A stretch of DNA of 64,000 bases. It comes from JBMNGG01 sp050949705 (GTDB lineage Bacteria; Bacillota; Thermosediminibacteria; Thermosediminibacterales; Tepidanaerobacteraceae). This document shows, in pieces, positions 34,067 through 43,792 of this stretch. The translations under genes and the position numbers were made by a program. The DNA lies in assembly GCA_050949705.1 (NCBI GenBank), contig JBMNGG010000008.1, forward strand, positions 310,001 through 374,000, read 5' to 3'. The notes beneath the pieces were generated by a model. The model did no database searches. It was not told the DNA's origin and saw nothing but the letters and a program-made list of their open reading frames with translations. How positions within the stretch are numbered: the stretch's first letter is position 1; the number at the start of each line of letters is the position of its first letter.

Positions 34067-36715
34067 ATGCAAAAAAATCTACCATCTGTTTATAATCCTA
34101 AAGAAGTGGAAGATAAATGGTATGAATACTGGGAAAAAGAGGAGCTTTTTTACGCTGAGAGGGATACAAACAAGCGGCCTTTTACCATTGTTATTCCACC
34201 ACCAAATGTAACAGGTCAACTTCATATGGGCCATGCACTGAATAACACCTTGCAGGATATTTTGATACGAACTAAGCGTATGCAAGGATTTAGTGCATTG
34301 TGGTTACCGGGAACTGATCATGCCGGGATAGCAACTGAAGCCAAAGTTAAGGAGCAATTAGCCGATGAGGGTTTGTCTAAATATGATTTAGGCCGAGAAG
34401 AGTTTTTAGAAAAGGTTTGGCAATGGAAGGAAAAATACGGTGGAACAATAATTAATCAATTGAAAAAACTGGGTTCTTCCTGTGATTGGTCAAGACTTAG
34501 GTTTACCATGGATGAGGGATTAAGCAAGGCTGTGAGAGAGGTTTTTGTACTTTTATATGAAAAAGGCCTTATATATAGGGATAACTATATTGTAAACTGG
34601 TGTCCTACTTGCAAAACTACCCTTTCAGATATAGAAGTAGAACATGAAGAACAAATGGACAAGATATATTATGTAAAATACCCCTATAAAGACGGGTCTG
34701 GCTATTTGACAGTAGCGACCACAAGGCCTGAAACTATTCTAGGAGATACAGCGGTAGCCGTAAATCCTGAAGATGAGCGCTATAAAGATAAAATAAGTAA
34801 GACACTTATACTTCCAATAGTAGGCAAAGAAATCCCTGTCATCGCGGATTCTTATGTGGATATGGAATTTGGCACTGGTGTAGTTAAAGTTACACCGGGC
34901 CACGATCCTAATGATTTTGAAATGGGCCTAAGACATTATCTTCCGGTAATAACGGTTATAGATGAAGACGGCTTTATGAATGATAAAGCCGGAAAATATG
35001 AAGGCATGGACAGGTTTGAGTGTAGAAAAGCATTAGTGGAAGACTTAAAGAGTGAAGGCCTGCTTGAAAAGATTGAGGATTTAAGTCACAGTGTAGGACA
35101 CTGCTATCGCTGTGATGCTACTGTGGAACCTATGGTTTCAAAACAGTGGTTTGTAAAGATGAAACCCTTGGCAAAGCCTGCTATTGATGTGGTGAAACAG
35201 GGAAAGGTAAAGTTTGTTCCGGAAAGATTTGCAAAAATATACTTAAATTGGCTTGAAAATATCCGTGATTGGTGCATATCCAGGCAGCTATGGTGGGGTC
35301 ATAGAATTCCTGCTTGGTATTGCCAAGAATGTGGAGAAACTACAGTGTCTCGTGAAGATATAACAGTATGTCCCAAATGCGGTAGTAGCAATATTGAGCA
35401 AGACCCTGATGTCCTTGATACTTGGTTTAGTTCAGCCTTATGGCCTTTTTCTACACTAGGTTGGCCTGAAAACACACCGGACTTACAGTATTTTTACCCC
35501 ACATCTGTGTTGGTAACCGCATATGATATCATTTTCTTCTGGGTTGCCAGGATGATTTTTTCAGGCATAGAATTTATGAAGGAGCCGCCTTTTGAATACG
35601 TGGTTATCACCGGCCTTGTACGAGATGCCCTGGGTCGAAAGATGAGCAAGTCCCTTGGTAATGGCATCGACCCATTGGAGGTTATAGATAAATACGGGGC
35701 AGATACTTTAAGATTTACCTTAAGTACTGGCAATGCACCGGGCAATGATATGAGATTTTATTGGGAAAAAGTTGAATCCAGCCGCAATTTTGCAAATAAG
35801 ATATGGAACGCTTCACGGTTTGTAATGATGAACTTAGAAGACTTTAAGCCGGATAAAATTGATGTAAATGAGCTATCTTTAAAGGACTGCTGGATATTAA
35901 AACGAATTAATGACGTAACACGTGATGTTACGGATTCCATGGAGAAATTTGAGATAGGGATTGCTGCTCAGAAAATTTATGATTTTTTCTGGAGTGAATT
36001 CTGTGATTGGTATATAGAAATAGCTAAAATAGATTTATACGGAGATTGTGCCCAAAGTAAGAGGCGGACACAAAAGGTGCTGTGGACAGTACTTGAGCAA
36101 GCATTAAAATTACTGCACCCATTTATGCCCTTTATTACTGAGGAAATATGGCAGCACATACCCCATGAAGGGAAAAGTATCATGAAATCAGCTTGGCCAC
36201 AATATAAAAAAGAATGGGATTTTACCGACACTGAACATATGGAACTGGTAATGGATGCAGTGAGAGGAATCAGAAATATTCGAGCGGAAATGAATGTTTC
36301 ACCTGGAAAGAAAGCTTTAGCTATTGCTAGGGTTAGCAGTCCAGAAGTTATGAATATACTAAAAAGAAATTTAGATATAATTTATAGTTTGGCTAAAGTG
36401 TCTGAAATGGAAGTTATGGATGAAACTTTAGCTATACCACAAAAAGCAATTTCCTGTGTAATTAAAGGCGCAGAAATTTTTATACCGATGGAAGGCTTAG
36501 TGGATTTGGATACTGAAATAGTAAGACTTAAAAAGGAAAAGAACAATTTAGAAAAAGAAATAGATAGGGTAAATAAAAAGTTAGGCAATCAGGGATTCTT
36601 ACAAAAGGCACCAAAAGAAGTAGTAGAAAAAGAACAGCAAAAACAAAAAGACTATATAGAGATGCTAAAAAAGGTTGAGCAGCGGTTAATAATGATGACT
36701 GATTTAGCCAATTAA
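34067..36715 (+). CDS. valS: Valyl-tRNA synthetase
   Basis: 882 residues from ATG 34067 (AGGAGTG upstream); a GTG at 33998 in the same frame adds non-homologous residues. Class I signatures PPNVTGQLHMGHAL (HIGH) and KMSKSLGNG (KMSKS) are present, then the anticodon-binding domain and a C-terminal coiled coil (about 820-880) typical of ValS. A zinc-type CQECGETT...CPKCG insert is visible. It charges tRNA-Val and is under T-box control. Confidence 0.98.
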   Translation: MQKNLPSVYNPKEVEDKWYEYWEKEELFYAERDTNKRPFTIVIPPPNVTGQLHMGHALNNTLQDILIRTKRMQGFSALWLPGTDHAGIATEAKVKEQLADEGLSKYDLGREEFLEKVWQWKEKYGGTIINQLKKLGSSCDWSRLRFTMDEGLSKAVREVFVLLYEKGLIYRDNYIVNWCPTCKTTLSDIEVEHEEQMDKIYYVKYPYKDGSGYLTVATTRPETILGDTAVAVNPEDERYKDKISKTLILPIVGKEIPVIADSYVDMEFGTGVVKVTPGHDPNDFEMGLRHYLPVITVIDEDGFMNDKAGKYEGMDRFECRKALVEDLKSEGLLEKIEDLSHSVGHCYRCDATVEPMVSKQWFVKMKPLAKPAIDVVKQGKVKFVPERFAKIYLNWLENIRDWCISRQLWWGHRIPAWYCQECGETTVSREDITVCPKCGSSNIEQDPDVLDTWFSSALWPFSTLGWPENTPDLQYFYPTSVLVTAYDIIFFWVARMIFSGIEFMKEPPFEYVVITGLVRDALGRKMSKSLGNGIDPLEVIDKYGADTLRFTLSTGNAPGNDMRFYWEKVESSRNFANKIWNASRFVMMNLEDFKPDKIDVNELSLKDCWILKRINDVTRDVTDSMEKFEIGIAAQKIYDFFWSEFCDWYIEIAKIDLYGDCAQSKRRTQKVLWTVLEQALKLLHPFMPFITEEIWQHIPHEGKSIMKSAWPQYKKEWDFTDTEHMELVMDAVRGIRNIRAEMNVSPGKKALAIARVSSPEVMNILKRNLDIIYSLAKVSEMEVMDETLAIPQKAISCVIKGAEIFIPMEGLVDLDTEIVRLKKEKNNLEKEIDRVNKKLGNQGFLQKAPKEVVEKEQQKQKDYIEMLKKVEQRLIMMTDLAN

Positions 36716-36755
36716 AAAAAATAATTCTGCTATAGAAAACACTCCTAATATGAAG

Positions 36756-36849
36756 ATGACGGCAAATGTTCCCTTTTTAGCGAGACCAATGTTATTCATA
36801 AAGATTTAAGAATAATAACAGGTCTCCCTTTAGGAAGATATGCCGTCAT
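36756..36849. repeat. 94-bp imperfect palindrome between valS and folC
   Basis: Nested arms: ATGACGGCA (36756-36764) with TGCCGTCAT (36841-36849), GAGACC with GGTCTC, and TGTTATTC with GAATAATAACA around the centre. It is a long self-complementary structure without a T-run, too big for an ordinary terminator. A degenerate small mobile element (MITE) or a structured RNA are options. Confidence 0.65.
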
Positions 36850-36896
36850 TTTGTAAACTGACTTTTTAATCAATCTGTATAGAAGGGAAAGAATAT

Positions 36897-38291
36897 ATGC
36901 TAAGCTACAAGCAAGCTTTAGATTTTATCCATGGCCTTAATAGATTTGGCATAAAGCTGGGTCTTCACAATATCACAAAACTTCTAGAGCTTTTGGGAAA
37001 TCCTCATAAGGATATGAAAATAATTCATGTTGCAGGTACTAACGGTAAAGGTTCAACTTGTGCCATGATTGATTCAATTCTTCGGTCAGCCGGTTTTAAG
37101 GTTGGTCTTTATACATCCCCATATCTTGAAGTTTTCAACGAACGGATGCGTATTAATGGGGAAAATATTTCTAATAACGATTTGGCAAGGCTTACAAACA
37201 AGGTACGTGAAAAAGTAATTTATATGAGGGAAAATGATCTTGGATCTCCAACGGAATTTGAAGTTGTGACAGCTATAGGGTTCTTGTATTTTAAAGAACA
37301 AGCAGTAGACTTTCTAGTTATTGAAGTAGGGATGGGCGGCAGGCTTGATGCAACAAATGTAGTGACACCGTTAGTAAGTGTCATTACGCCCATTAGTCTG
37401 GACCACCAACAGTATTTGGGTAGTACGCTTAAAGATATAGCTAAGGAGAAATGTGGAATACTAAAACCAAATATTCCGGTAATCACAGGGCCTCAAAAGC
37501 CCGAAGCTATGGCGGAAATTGAGGAGCAGTGTTTATCATTAAATTGTTCGATCACAAAGGTGATGAATACAGAATCTAAAGAAGCCATATCCCAGGTAAT
37601 AACATATGTATTAAAAAAACAAAGTATAGATGGCTCTAAATTTAACTTGATAAATGCAATCGGTAAATGCTATATGGATCTAGAGGTTGCACTAATAGGG
37701 GCACATCAAGTAGATAATGCAGCAGTTGCTATAGGAGTTATTGAAAAGCTGGCAAGTATAACAGATATTGTGATACCAAGGGATGCATTTTATAAAGGAT
37801 TGAGAGAGGTTAAATGGCCGGGAAGATTAGAGGTTATCAATCAAGAGCCTATTGTTCTTCTGGACGGTGGTCATAATATAGCAGGAATAAAAACATTAAA
37901 AAATGAAGTTAACAGATTCTTTAAACACAAAAGGAAAATCGTAGTTGTAGGCATTTTAGAAGATAAAGCTTACCGTGATATGATAAAGGAAATTGTGTCC
38001 TTTGCCAATGCAATAATAACCACCACTCCAGATAGCCCTAGAGCTTTGTCAGGAGATAGATTGTCACAGACGGTAGTTGATATCTTTGATAAAGCAGTTC
38101 TTCAGCAGCATAATATTAATGCAACAAAGTCTAATGTAACAAGTAATGAAATAATACAGGTATACAATGAGGAAAAGATAGAGAATGCTATAAAACTAGC
38201 TTTTTCATTAGCGGATTCTGAAGATATAATAATATTTTGTGGTTCTTTGTATTTAATAGGACATGTAAGAAAACTATTAAGAAATAAATAG
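36897..38291 (+). CDS. folC: Folylpolyglutamate synthase / dihydrofolate synthase
   Basis: 464 residues (family usually 420-440). ATP-binding loop HVAGTNGKGSTCAMI, then TSPYLEVFNERMRING, VIEVGMGGRLDATNV, and LDGGHN in the C-terminal Mur-ligase domain. It adds glutamate to dihydropteroate and folates. Together with riboswitch-controlled folT in the same window it fits a high folate demand. AAGGGAAAGAA precedes ATG 36897. Confidence 0.96.
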   Translation: MLSYKQALDFIHGLNRFGIKLGLHNITKLLELLGNPHKDMKIIHVAGTNGKGSTCAMIDSILRSAGFKVGLYTSPYLEVFNERMRINGENISNNDLARLTNKVREKVIYMRENDLGSPTEFEVVTAIGFLYFKEQAVDFLVIEVGMGGRLDATNVVTPLVSVITPISLDHQQYLGSTLKDIAKEKCGILKPNIPVITGPQKPEAMAEIEEQCLSLNCSITKVMNTESKEAISQVITYVLKKQSIDGSKFNLINAIGKCYMDLEVALIGAHQVDNAAVAIGVIEKLASITDIVIPRDAFYKGLREVKWPGRLEVINQEPIVLLDGGHNIAGIKTLKNEVNRFFKHKRKIVVVGILEDKAYRDMIKEIVSFANAIITTTPDSPRALSGDRLSQTVVDIFDKAVLQQHNINATKSNVTSNEIIQVYNEEKIENAIKLAFSLADSEDIIIFCGSLYLIGHVRKLLRNK

Positions 38292-38297
38292 AATTAA

Positions 38298-38328
38298 AAG
38301 TTGTGCAAGCCTGCACAACTTTTTTTTG
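38298..38328 (+). terminator. Terminator of folC
   Basis: AAGTTGTGCA and TGCACAACTT form a 10-bp stem with a four-base loop followed by a run of Ts. Confidence 0.93.
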
Positions 38329-38386
38329 CAAAAAAGTACTCTTTTTCGCATAGGATATATTATCAACCTTTCAGGGGGGAGTTGTC

Positions 38387-38638
38387 ATGGAAAAAAGTCC
38401 TGACAGCAACCAGGATAGTAAGAAATATCTATTACAAGAAATTGACAGAGCCCGTTTGGAAATAACAATATCCGAAAATGCATTTCAATGGGTTCAAAAT
38501 GACCCAGTGGCAATAGATTTGGCTATCACAAGGAAAAAAGCTGCAGTTGAACATTTTAATTTTCTTATAATACAGGCAAAACAGATGGGAATAAGTTTAG
38601 ATAAAAAAGATTTGATTAGCAGAGTTTTAAAAAACTAA
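38387..38638 (+). CDS. DUF2508 family protein (YaaL-like)
   Basis: 83 residues, soluble, mostly helical. The pattern LLQEIDRARLEITISENAFQWVQ...AIDLAITRKKAAVEHFNFLIIQAKQMG matches the DUF2508/YaaL family of small Firmicute proteins, often encoded near recR-bofA; that neighbourhood is absent here. Function unknown. GGGGGGAG precedes the ATG. Confidence 0.75.
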   Translation: MEKSPDSNQDSKKYLLQEIDRARLEITISENAFQWVQNDPVAIDLAITRKKAAVEHFNFLIIQAKQMGISLDKKDLISRVLKN

Positions 38639-38671
38639 AGCAGTGGTTACAATTAATTTCCACTGCTTTAG
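38635..38671. terminator. Hairpin between convergent DUF2508 and macB-like genes
   Basis: CTAAAGCAGTGG and CCACTGCTTTAG form a perfect 12-bp stem with a 13-base loop. It lacks a clear T-run on either side, but its place between convergent genes suggests termination of both. Confidence 0.65.
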
Positions 38672-38682
38672 CAAAGTAGTTA

Positions 38683-40014
38683 TCATCGTCTTAAAGCTTC
38701 AATCGGTGGCACAGAAGAAGCCGATATTGCAGGGTATATTCCGAATAAAAGACCTGAACCCAATGCTACAATCACAGCGATTTTAATAGCAGCAAAACTA
38801 ATGGCTGTATCAAAACCTTGAGCGGCAAAAACATTTAACCCCCAAATTCCGCCTGCTGTACCTGCAATTGCTCCGATAATACTTACATAAAGTGCTTCTA
38901 AGAGAAATTGGATTAAAAGGTCACTTTGTTTAGCACCTAGTGCTCGACGTACACCAATCTCCTGAGTTCGTTCTGTTACAGCGACAAGCATAATGTTCAT
39001 TATTCCTAAGCCGCCGACCAGCAATGATACCGCAGCTATCCCACCTAACAAAAGGGTCATTACGCGATTAGCCTGATCAGCTTCTTTTACCAATTGATTT
39101 AAATTAGTAATAGTTATTAAGTCCTCACCACCTGGAATGATGGGGTTGTCTTCATATGTTCCTCCAATGTGTTCTATAGGAACAGCTACTGTCTGTTCCA
39201 TCATTTCACCAGGTGCACCACTATCTTCACCGTTTTCCGGTAATGTTGTAGGCGCACTTTGATCAAGCCCTAATTTTCTTTTAAAAATTCTTCCCAGCTG
39301 AACGACAGCAAGGTCCGCATTTAACGGAGTTTCTGCCTTTCCCCAAATCTCATCAACGACTTTTTTCTCAGCTATTTTCAAAGCTGTAGTGTAAGGAATT
39401 ACAATTTTATCGTCAATATCATCAGCCTTGCCGGGCCCTTTGGGAGATAATACTCCTACTATCCTAAAAGTTTGACCATTTAAACTTAAAACTTGGCCTA
39501 CCGGATTTCGGCCTCCCATTAAACCAATCCCCATGTTATATCCAAGGACAACGACGGGTGAGCGTTGTGATGTATGAAGATTAGTAAAAAAATGACCTGC
39601 CATCAAATCATGGTCCCGAATTTGTGGAAAATCACTATTCACACCAAGGATATCTACTGTGCCACGTGCTCTGCGCCAACGCATAACAGCTTTTGTATGA
39701 ACAACAGGAGTGGCCATATCCATACCATCAACACGATCAACAAGATCCGGGACTTCATCAGGATCAAATTCTACTAAAGGATCATTGGCTTTTATTGCAA
39801 TAACGTTAGACCCGAGGCTTTCAAATTGGGCAACTACAGCTTGCCTAGCACCTTCTCCTATTCCCATAAGGCTAACAACAGAAGTGACGCCAATAGCTAC
39901 GCCTAAAATCGTTAATGCTGAACGTAAAGGGTGAGCAACTATTCCGTGTGCTGCCATTCTTGCTGCTAGCCAAAATCGTGTAACCAAAGGGTATATACGT
40001 AGTCTTTTAATCAT
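38683..40014 (-). CDS. MacB/FtsX-type ABC transporter permease
   Basis: 443 residues. One N-terminal membrane segment (RSALTILGVAIGVTSVVSL), a large extracytoplasmic MacB-type domain (about 65-315), and three C-terminal segments including GGIAAVSLLVGGLGIMNIMLV and TQEIGVRRALGAK. With the HlyD-like adaptor and ATPase on the same strand it forms a three-gene MacAB-like exporter of a peptide, antibiotic or lipid-like substrate. The start follows the adaptor stop by 11 bases. Confidence 0.92.
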   Translation of the reverse strand: MIKRLRIYPLVTRFWLAARMAAHGIVAHPLRSALTILGVAIGVTSVVSLMGIGEGARQAVVAQFESLGSNVIAIKANDPLVEFDPDEVPDLVDRVDGMDMATPVVHTKAVMRWRRARGTVDILGVNSDFPQIRDHDLMAGHFFTNLHTSQRSPVVVLGYNMGIGLMGGRNPVGQVLSLNGQTFRIVGVLSPKGPGKADDIDDKIVIPYTTALKIAEKKVVDEIWGKAETPLNADLAVVQLGRIFKRKLGLDQSAPTTLPENGEDSGAPGEMMEQTVAVPIEHIGGTYEDNPIIPGGEDLITITNLNQLVKEADQANRVMTLLLGGIAAVSLLVGGLGIMNIMLVAVTERTQEIGVRRALGAKQSDLLIQFLLEALYVSIIGAIAGTAGGIWGLNVFAAQGFDTAISFAAIKIAVIVALGSGLLFGIYPAISASSVPPIEALRR

Positions 40015-40025
40015 GCTACCACTCC

Positions 40026-41714
40026 TTAATTGGTTGCCGGAGCATCATCATTTCGATTATCGCCATTATCTTGTGAAGGAATTATAGAATCTTTGGTTCC
40101 AATATGTTGACTAGGAAGCAAATCAGCACTGCTTCCTGTTATTACGAGCTCTCCTTCTTGTAAACCACTTTTTACTTCAGCTTCTCTATCGTTCATTAAA
40201 CCTAATTTAACACTTACAGCTTTAGTAGTGCCGTCAGGATTTAAAACTTCTACTTTATGGGTACCATCTTCTTCAAAAATGGCTTCAAGAGGTATCAGAA
40301 GAACATCTGTAGCACTGCCCGCATCAATAAAAGCTCTAGCCTGCATACCTGGGCGCAAATTAGGTCCGCCTTTTACTCGTATATCTACGGCGAACTGAGT
40401 AATACCTTGCATATCCTTACCCATTGTAGAGACGTGCATTACTTCGCCTTCAAAAGTTTCACCAGGGAGAGCATCAACAGTAACTTGTACCGGGGAACCT
40501 TGATTAATCATTAATACATCTATATCGTCAACTTCTACCCACATTCCCATATCGCTTGTATTATAAACATATCCCATCCACTCTCCTGGCCTAATCTGAG
40601 CGCCTAATTGAGTATCCCAACTTGCTATAACTCCATCCATAGGTGCTCTAACTTCCATTTGCCCAGCTTGCATTCGAAGTTCAGCAAGCTGAGATTCCTT
40701 TTCGCGAATTTTGTCCAAGTATTCCTGAATGGTTTTTTGAACATCTGAGCCAGATAGAGAAACGATCGCATCTCCTTTTTTTACTGTTTGCATTTCTCTA
40801 ACATGAACTTGAGTAGCCATAGCTTCAACTGTAGATAACACTCTTTGTTCATCTACAAAACCATCAACCTTAGAGGAACTTGCGAACCATAAAACTCCAC
40901 TATTAGCATTTGCAGCAGGAAGACCTAGTTGAACTTTGATACCTGGCTGAACTAAGCCGGGATTTTTTCCTTCGACAGTAATCCAATATACAAATCCTTT
41001 TGCAGGATTTTCTTCATCGCTGTCAGGAACTGCATTAGGATTTATGTCAGTTACAGTACAATAATATGTTCCGTCAAATATAGAAAAACGCACTGCCAGT
41101 TCTTGCCCCAGTTTAATATTTGCATATTCATCTGGATACAACTTTGCGTTGATTTTATAACGAGAATCGTCCACAATTCTTGCAACAATTTGACCTTGTT
41201 TTATTTCATTACCTTCAGAAACTGACAAGCCTGATACTCTACCATCTATTGGTGCCCGAAGCACGACTCCCTGAGAGGGATTAATTTCATGTAATCGTTC
41301 AGGTGGTAAACCAGTTAAATCTGAGAGAAACCTCTTTTGTGAATCAAGGTCATCTTGTGCGTTTTTAATCTGATTTTGAAGTTCAGGAGCTGAAAGCTTT
41401 GCTATTACTTGACCCATTTTAACTTCAGATCCTTCTTCAGCAAGAATTTCGGCGAGGGTATACTGGATATTACTTGTAGATATTTCATAATAATTGCGAC
41501 CACCGGGAGCTTGTATGCCACCACTGCGTGAAGGATTTAGTGAACCCGTAACATCTACCCCAACGCTAATATCACCCCTTGTCACTGGCTTAGTTGAATA
41601 AACAGGACCTGATGTTTCTTGTGCTGGCGCAGGAACAAGTTCACGATATGCATACAGTCCGCCACCTATTACAATAACAATGATTAAAGCTATCATTAAA
41701 ACACGTTGTGCCAT
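40026..41714 (-). CDS. HlyD/MacA-like efflux adaptor
   Basis: 562 residues. N-terminal membrane anchor (about 5-24), then lipoyl/barrel-sandwich and beta-barrel domains of a membrane-fusion protein, apparently with two such units (KLSAPELQNQIKNAQDDL and VVLRAPIDGRVSGLSV; later VSLSGSDVQKTIQEYL and EVRAPMDGVIASWDT). That makes it longer than a usual MacA of ~400 residues. In a Gram-positive cell it would sit outside the membrane and support the MacB-like permease. A single internal duplication is a possible explanation of the length. Confidence 0.9.
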   Translation of the reverse strand: MAQRVLMIALIIVIVIGGGLYAYRELVPAPAQETSGPVYSTKPVTRGDISVGVDVTGSLNPSRSGGIQAPGGRNYYEISTSNIQYTLAEILAEEGSEVKMGQVIAKLSAPELQNQIKNAQDDLDSQKRFLSDLTGLPPERLHEINPSQGVVLRAPIDGRVSGLSVSEGNEIKQGQIVARIVDDSRYKINAKLYPDEYANIKLGQELAVRFSIFDGTYYCTVTDINPNAVPDSDEENPAKGFVYWITVEGKNPGLVQPGIKVQLGLPAANANSGVLWFASSSKVDGFVDEQRVLSTVEAMATQVHVREMQTVKKGDAIVSLSGSDVQKTIQEYLDKIREKESQLAELRMQAGQMEVRAPMDGVIASWDTQLGAQIRPGEWMGYVYNTSDMGMWVEVDDIDVLMINQGSPVQVTVDALPGETFEGEVMHVSTMGKDMQGITQFAVDIRVKGGPNLRPGMQARAFIDAGSATDVLLIPLEAIFEEDGTHKVEVLNPDGTTKAVSVKLGLMNDREAEVKSGLQEGELVITGSSADLLPSQHIGTKDSIIPSQDNGDNRNDDAPATN

Positions 41715-41749
41715 TTTATTGACCCCCTAAAATATTTAAAAATAACATA

Positions 41750-42439
41750 TTAATGAGATACAGTTTCGACTTTTTCTATTTCACCGTCTAATAGATGGAA
41801 GATTCTATTACCATATTGGGCTATACTTTTTTCATGAGTTACTTGTACTATAGTTATGCCACGATTTTTGTTTAAATCCTGAAATATTTCCATTATGCTC
41901 TGACTTGTTTTTGAATCAAGAGCTCCAGTTGGTTCGTCAGCCAGCAATACTTTTGGATTTCCTACAATTGCACGTGCTATCGCAACACGTTGTTGCTCGC
42001 CACCTGAAAGCTCAGATGGTCGGTGGTGAATTCTATTATTAAGACCAACTGACTTAAGTGCTTCAATTGAACGTTTACGACGTTCATGACCGCTTAATCC
42101 TCGATATATCAATGGTAGTTCAACATTTTCTAAAGCGTTTAAATCAGGCAGCAGATGAAAACTTTGGAAAACAAAACCAATAAGCTGATTACGGATATCA
42201 GCTAGTTTGCTGTCACCCATTTTTTCAACTCTTTTATTTGCAATCTGATATGTCCCTGATGTAGGCTTGTCTAGACACCCTATTATATTTAACATCGTTG
42301 ATTTTCCGGAGCCGGAAGGTCCCATTATAGATACAAAATCTCCTTCGTCGATACTTAGATTAATTCCTTTAAGTGCTTCAATTGTAACTAGGCCATTTTT
42401 ATAACTTCGGGAAATATTTGTTAGTACTATTACTGGCAA
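41750..42439 (-). CDS. MacB/LolD-type ABC transporter ATP-binding protein
   Basis: 229 residues from TTG 42439, chosen because GAAGGAGGTACTGA lies just upstream of it; ATG 42472 is in frame but would start before this ribosome site. Walker A GPSGSGKST, signature LSGGEQQRVAIARA, Walker B VLLADEPTGALD. First gene of the exporter operon; the adaptor follows after 35 bases. Confidence 0.95.
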   Translation of the reverse strand: MPVIVLTNISRSYKNGLVTIEALKGINLSIDEGDFVSIMGPSGSGKSTMLNIIGCLDKPTSGTYQIANKRVEKMGDSKLADIRNQLIGFVFQSFHLLPDLNALENVELPLIYRGLSGHERRKRSIEALKSVGLNNRIHHRPSELSGGEQQRVAIARAIVGNPKVLLADEPTGALDSKTSQSIMEIFQDLNKNRGITIVQVTHEKSIAQYGNRIFHLLDGEIEKVETVSH

Positions 42440-42707
42440 ATCAGTACCTCCTTCTTTGTCAAAATGGTTCACATATATAGACGATTATTACTAGCAAAAA
42501 GTTTCATTTATAACAAAAAGTGTTAAAAAGTTTTAAAGCATTTAGTATTACTTCTTTGCAAATAATAAAATTCCTTCATATGGCAGATAACCAAATCAAA
42601 AAAATGGACATTTTAGAGCAAAATGTTTATACTAGATGATAAATATATAATTTAAGAAAATTTAGTTTTAATTAGTGTTAGATAATATTATTTCGTGTGG
42701 TGATGGT

Positions 42708-43673
42708 ATGCTCAAACAAATTCTCCATGAGATAGAAGAAGAGCTCCTAGTTTTAGAAGAAGACTTAAAAAGAACGGTAAATACTAGAATAAAGTTAATT
42801 AAAAAACCTATCGAACAGATGATTGATTCAGGAGGAAAACGTTTAAGACCTGCCATGTTGCTGGCTGCAGCACGGTTTGGTGAATATGATTTTGAAAAAA
42901 TAAAACCCTTGGCTATTTCGATCGAACTCATACATACGGCTACTCTAATTCATGATGATATTATTGATGATTCGGTTCTAAGACGAGGGATTTCAAGCAT
43001 TCAATCCGCTTTAGGTAAGGATGTTGCAGTGTTTACAGGAGATTTTATCTTTTGCAAAGTGTTTGGGCTTCTTGCTTCTTCAGAGTATCATTATATGCTG
43101 GAAAGTGTTGCAAAAGTTATGTATCAAATTTGTGAAGGTGAATTAAAGCAAAGAGAAGATCTTTTTAATACTGATATAACGTTAAGAAATTATCTATATA
43201 GAATTCGAAGGAAAACTGCCATTTTATTTGCATTAAGTGCGCAAATGGGAGCAATGGCTGCGAAAACATCTAAAAATACTTATAAAGCTCTATATAATTA
43301 TGGTATAAACGTGGGTATGGCATTTCAATTAATTGACGATGTTTTAGATATAAAAGGTGATGAAAAAATACTTGGAAAGCCAGCAGGTAATGATATAAGA
43401 AAGGGCGTAATTACACTACCAGCAATTTATGCATTGACCCATTGTGACGAAAAAAGGGTATTAAGACAACTTTTACAAAATAGGTTTTTAAATGATAATG
43501 AAGTAGATACAGCCCTTAGCATAGTGAAAAAGTCTGGAGGAGTTGAATATACAGAATCTTTAGCGAAGCGATATATACAAAGGGCGCAAAGCTCCATAGG
43601 AAAACTACCCGATATTCCAATAAAAAAGCTGTTAACAAATTTGTCAACTTTTATTTATCGAAGATATGAATAA
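42708..43673 (+). CDS. hepT: Polyprenyl diphosphate synthase (heptaprenyl-type)
   Basis: 321 residues from ATG 42708 (GGTGATGG upstream); a GTG at 42675 lacks a ribosome site. Trans-prenyltransferase motifs: GGKRLRPAML, the first Asp-rich motif LIHDDIIDD, and the second FQLIDDVLDI. It condenses IPP with an allylic diphosphate. In an anaerobe with no quinone pathway visible here, its long-chain product could serve quinone or other lipid synthesis; chain length cannot be read. The symbol is a family guess. Confidence 0.88.
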   Translation: MLKQILHEIEEELLVLEEDLKRTVNTRIKLIKKPIEQMIDSGGKRLRPAMLLAAARFGEYDFEKIKPLAISIELIHTATLIHDDIIDDSVLRRGISSIQSALGKDVAVFTGDFIFCKVFGLLASSEYHYMLESVAKVMYQICEGELKQREDLFNTDITLRNYLYRIRRKTAILFALSAQMGAMAAKTSKNTYKALYNYGINVGMAFQLIDDVLDIKGDEKILGKPAGNDIRKGVITLPAIYALTHCDEKRVLRQLLQNRFLNDNEVDTALSIVKKSGGVEYTESLAKRYIQRAQSSIGKLPDIPIKKLLTNLSTFIYRRYE

Positions 43674-43687
43674 AGATTAGATAGGTG

Positions 43688-43719
43688 TAACCAGTTTTTT
43701 TAACTGGTCTTTTCTTTTT
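43688..43719 (+). terminator. Terminator of the polyprenyl synthase gene
   Basis: ACCAGT and ACTGGT stem with a seven-base loop followed by CTTTTCTTTTTT. Confidence 0.85.
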
Positions 43720-43792
43720 TAGGAGTTAGATATATACTATAATAAAGTGCTAATATCAAGTACTAATAGTTGATAACATTAGGAGGTTTCAT

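Noticed and set aside
38635..38671. Small RNA gene between DUF2508 and the macB-like gene
   Set aside because: It is a simple hairpin between convergent genes; a terminator explains it.
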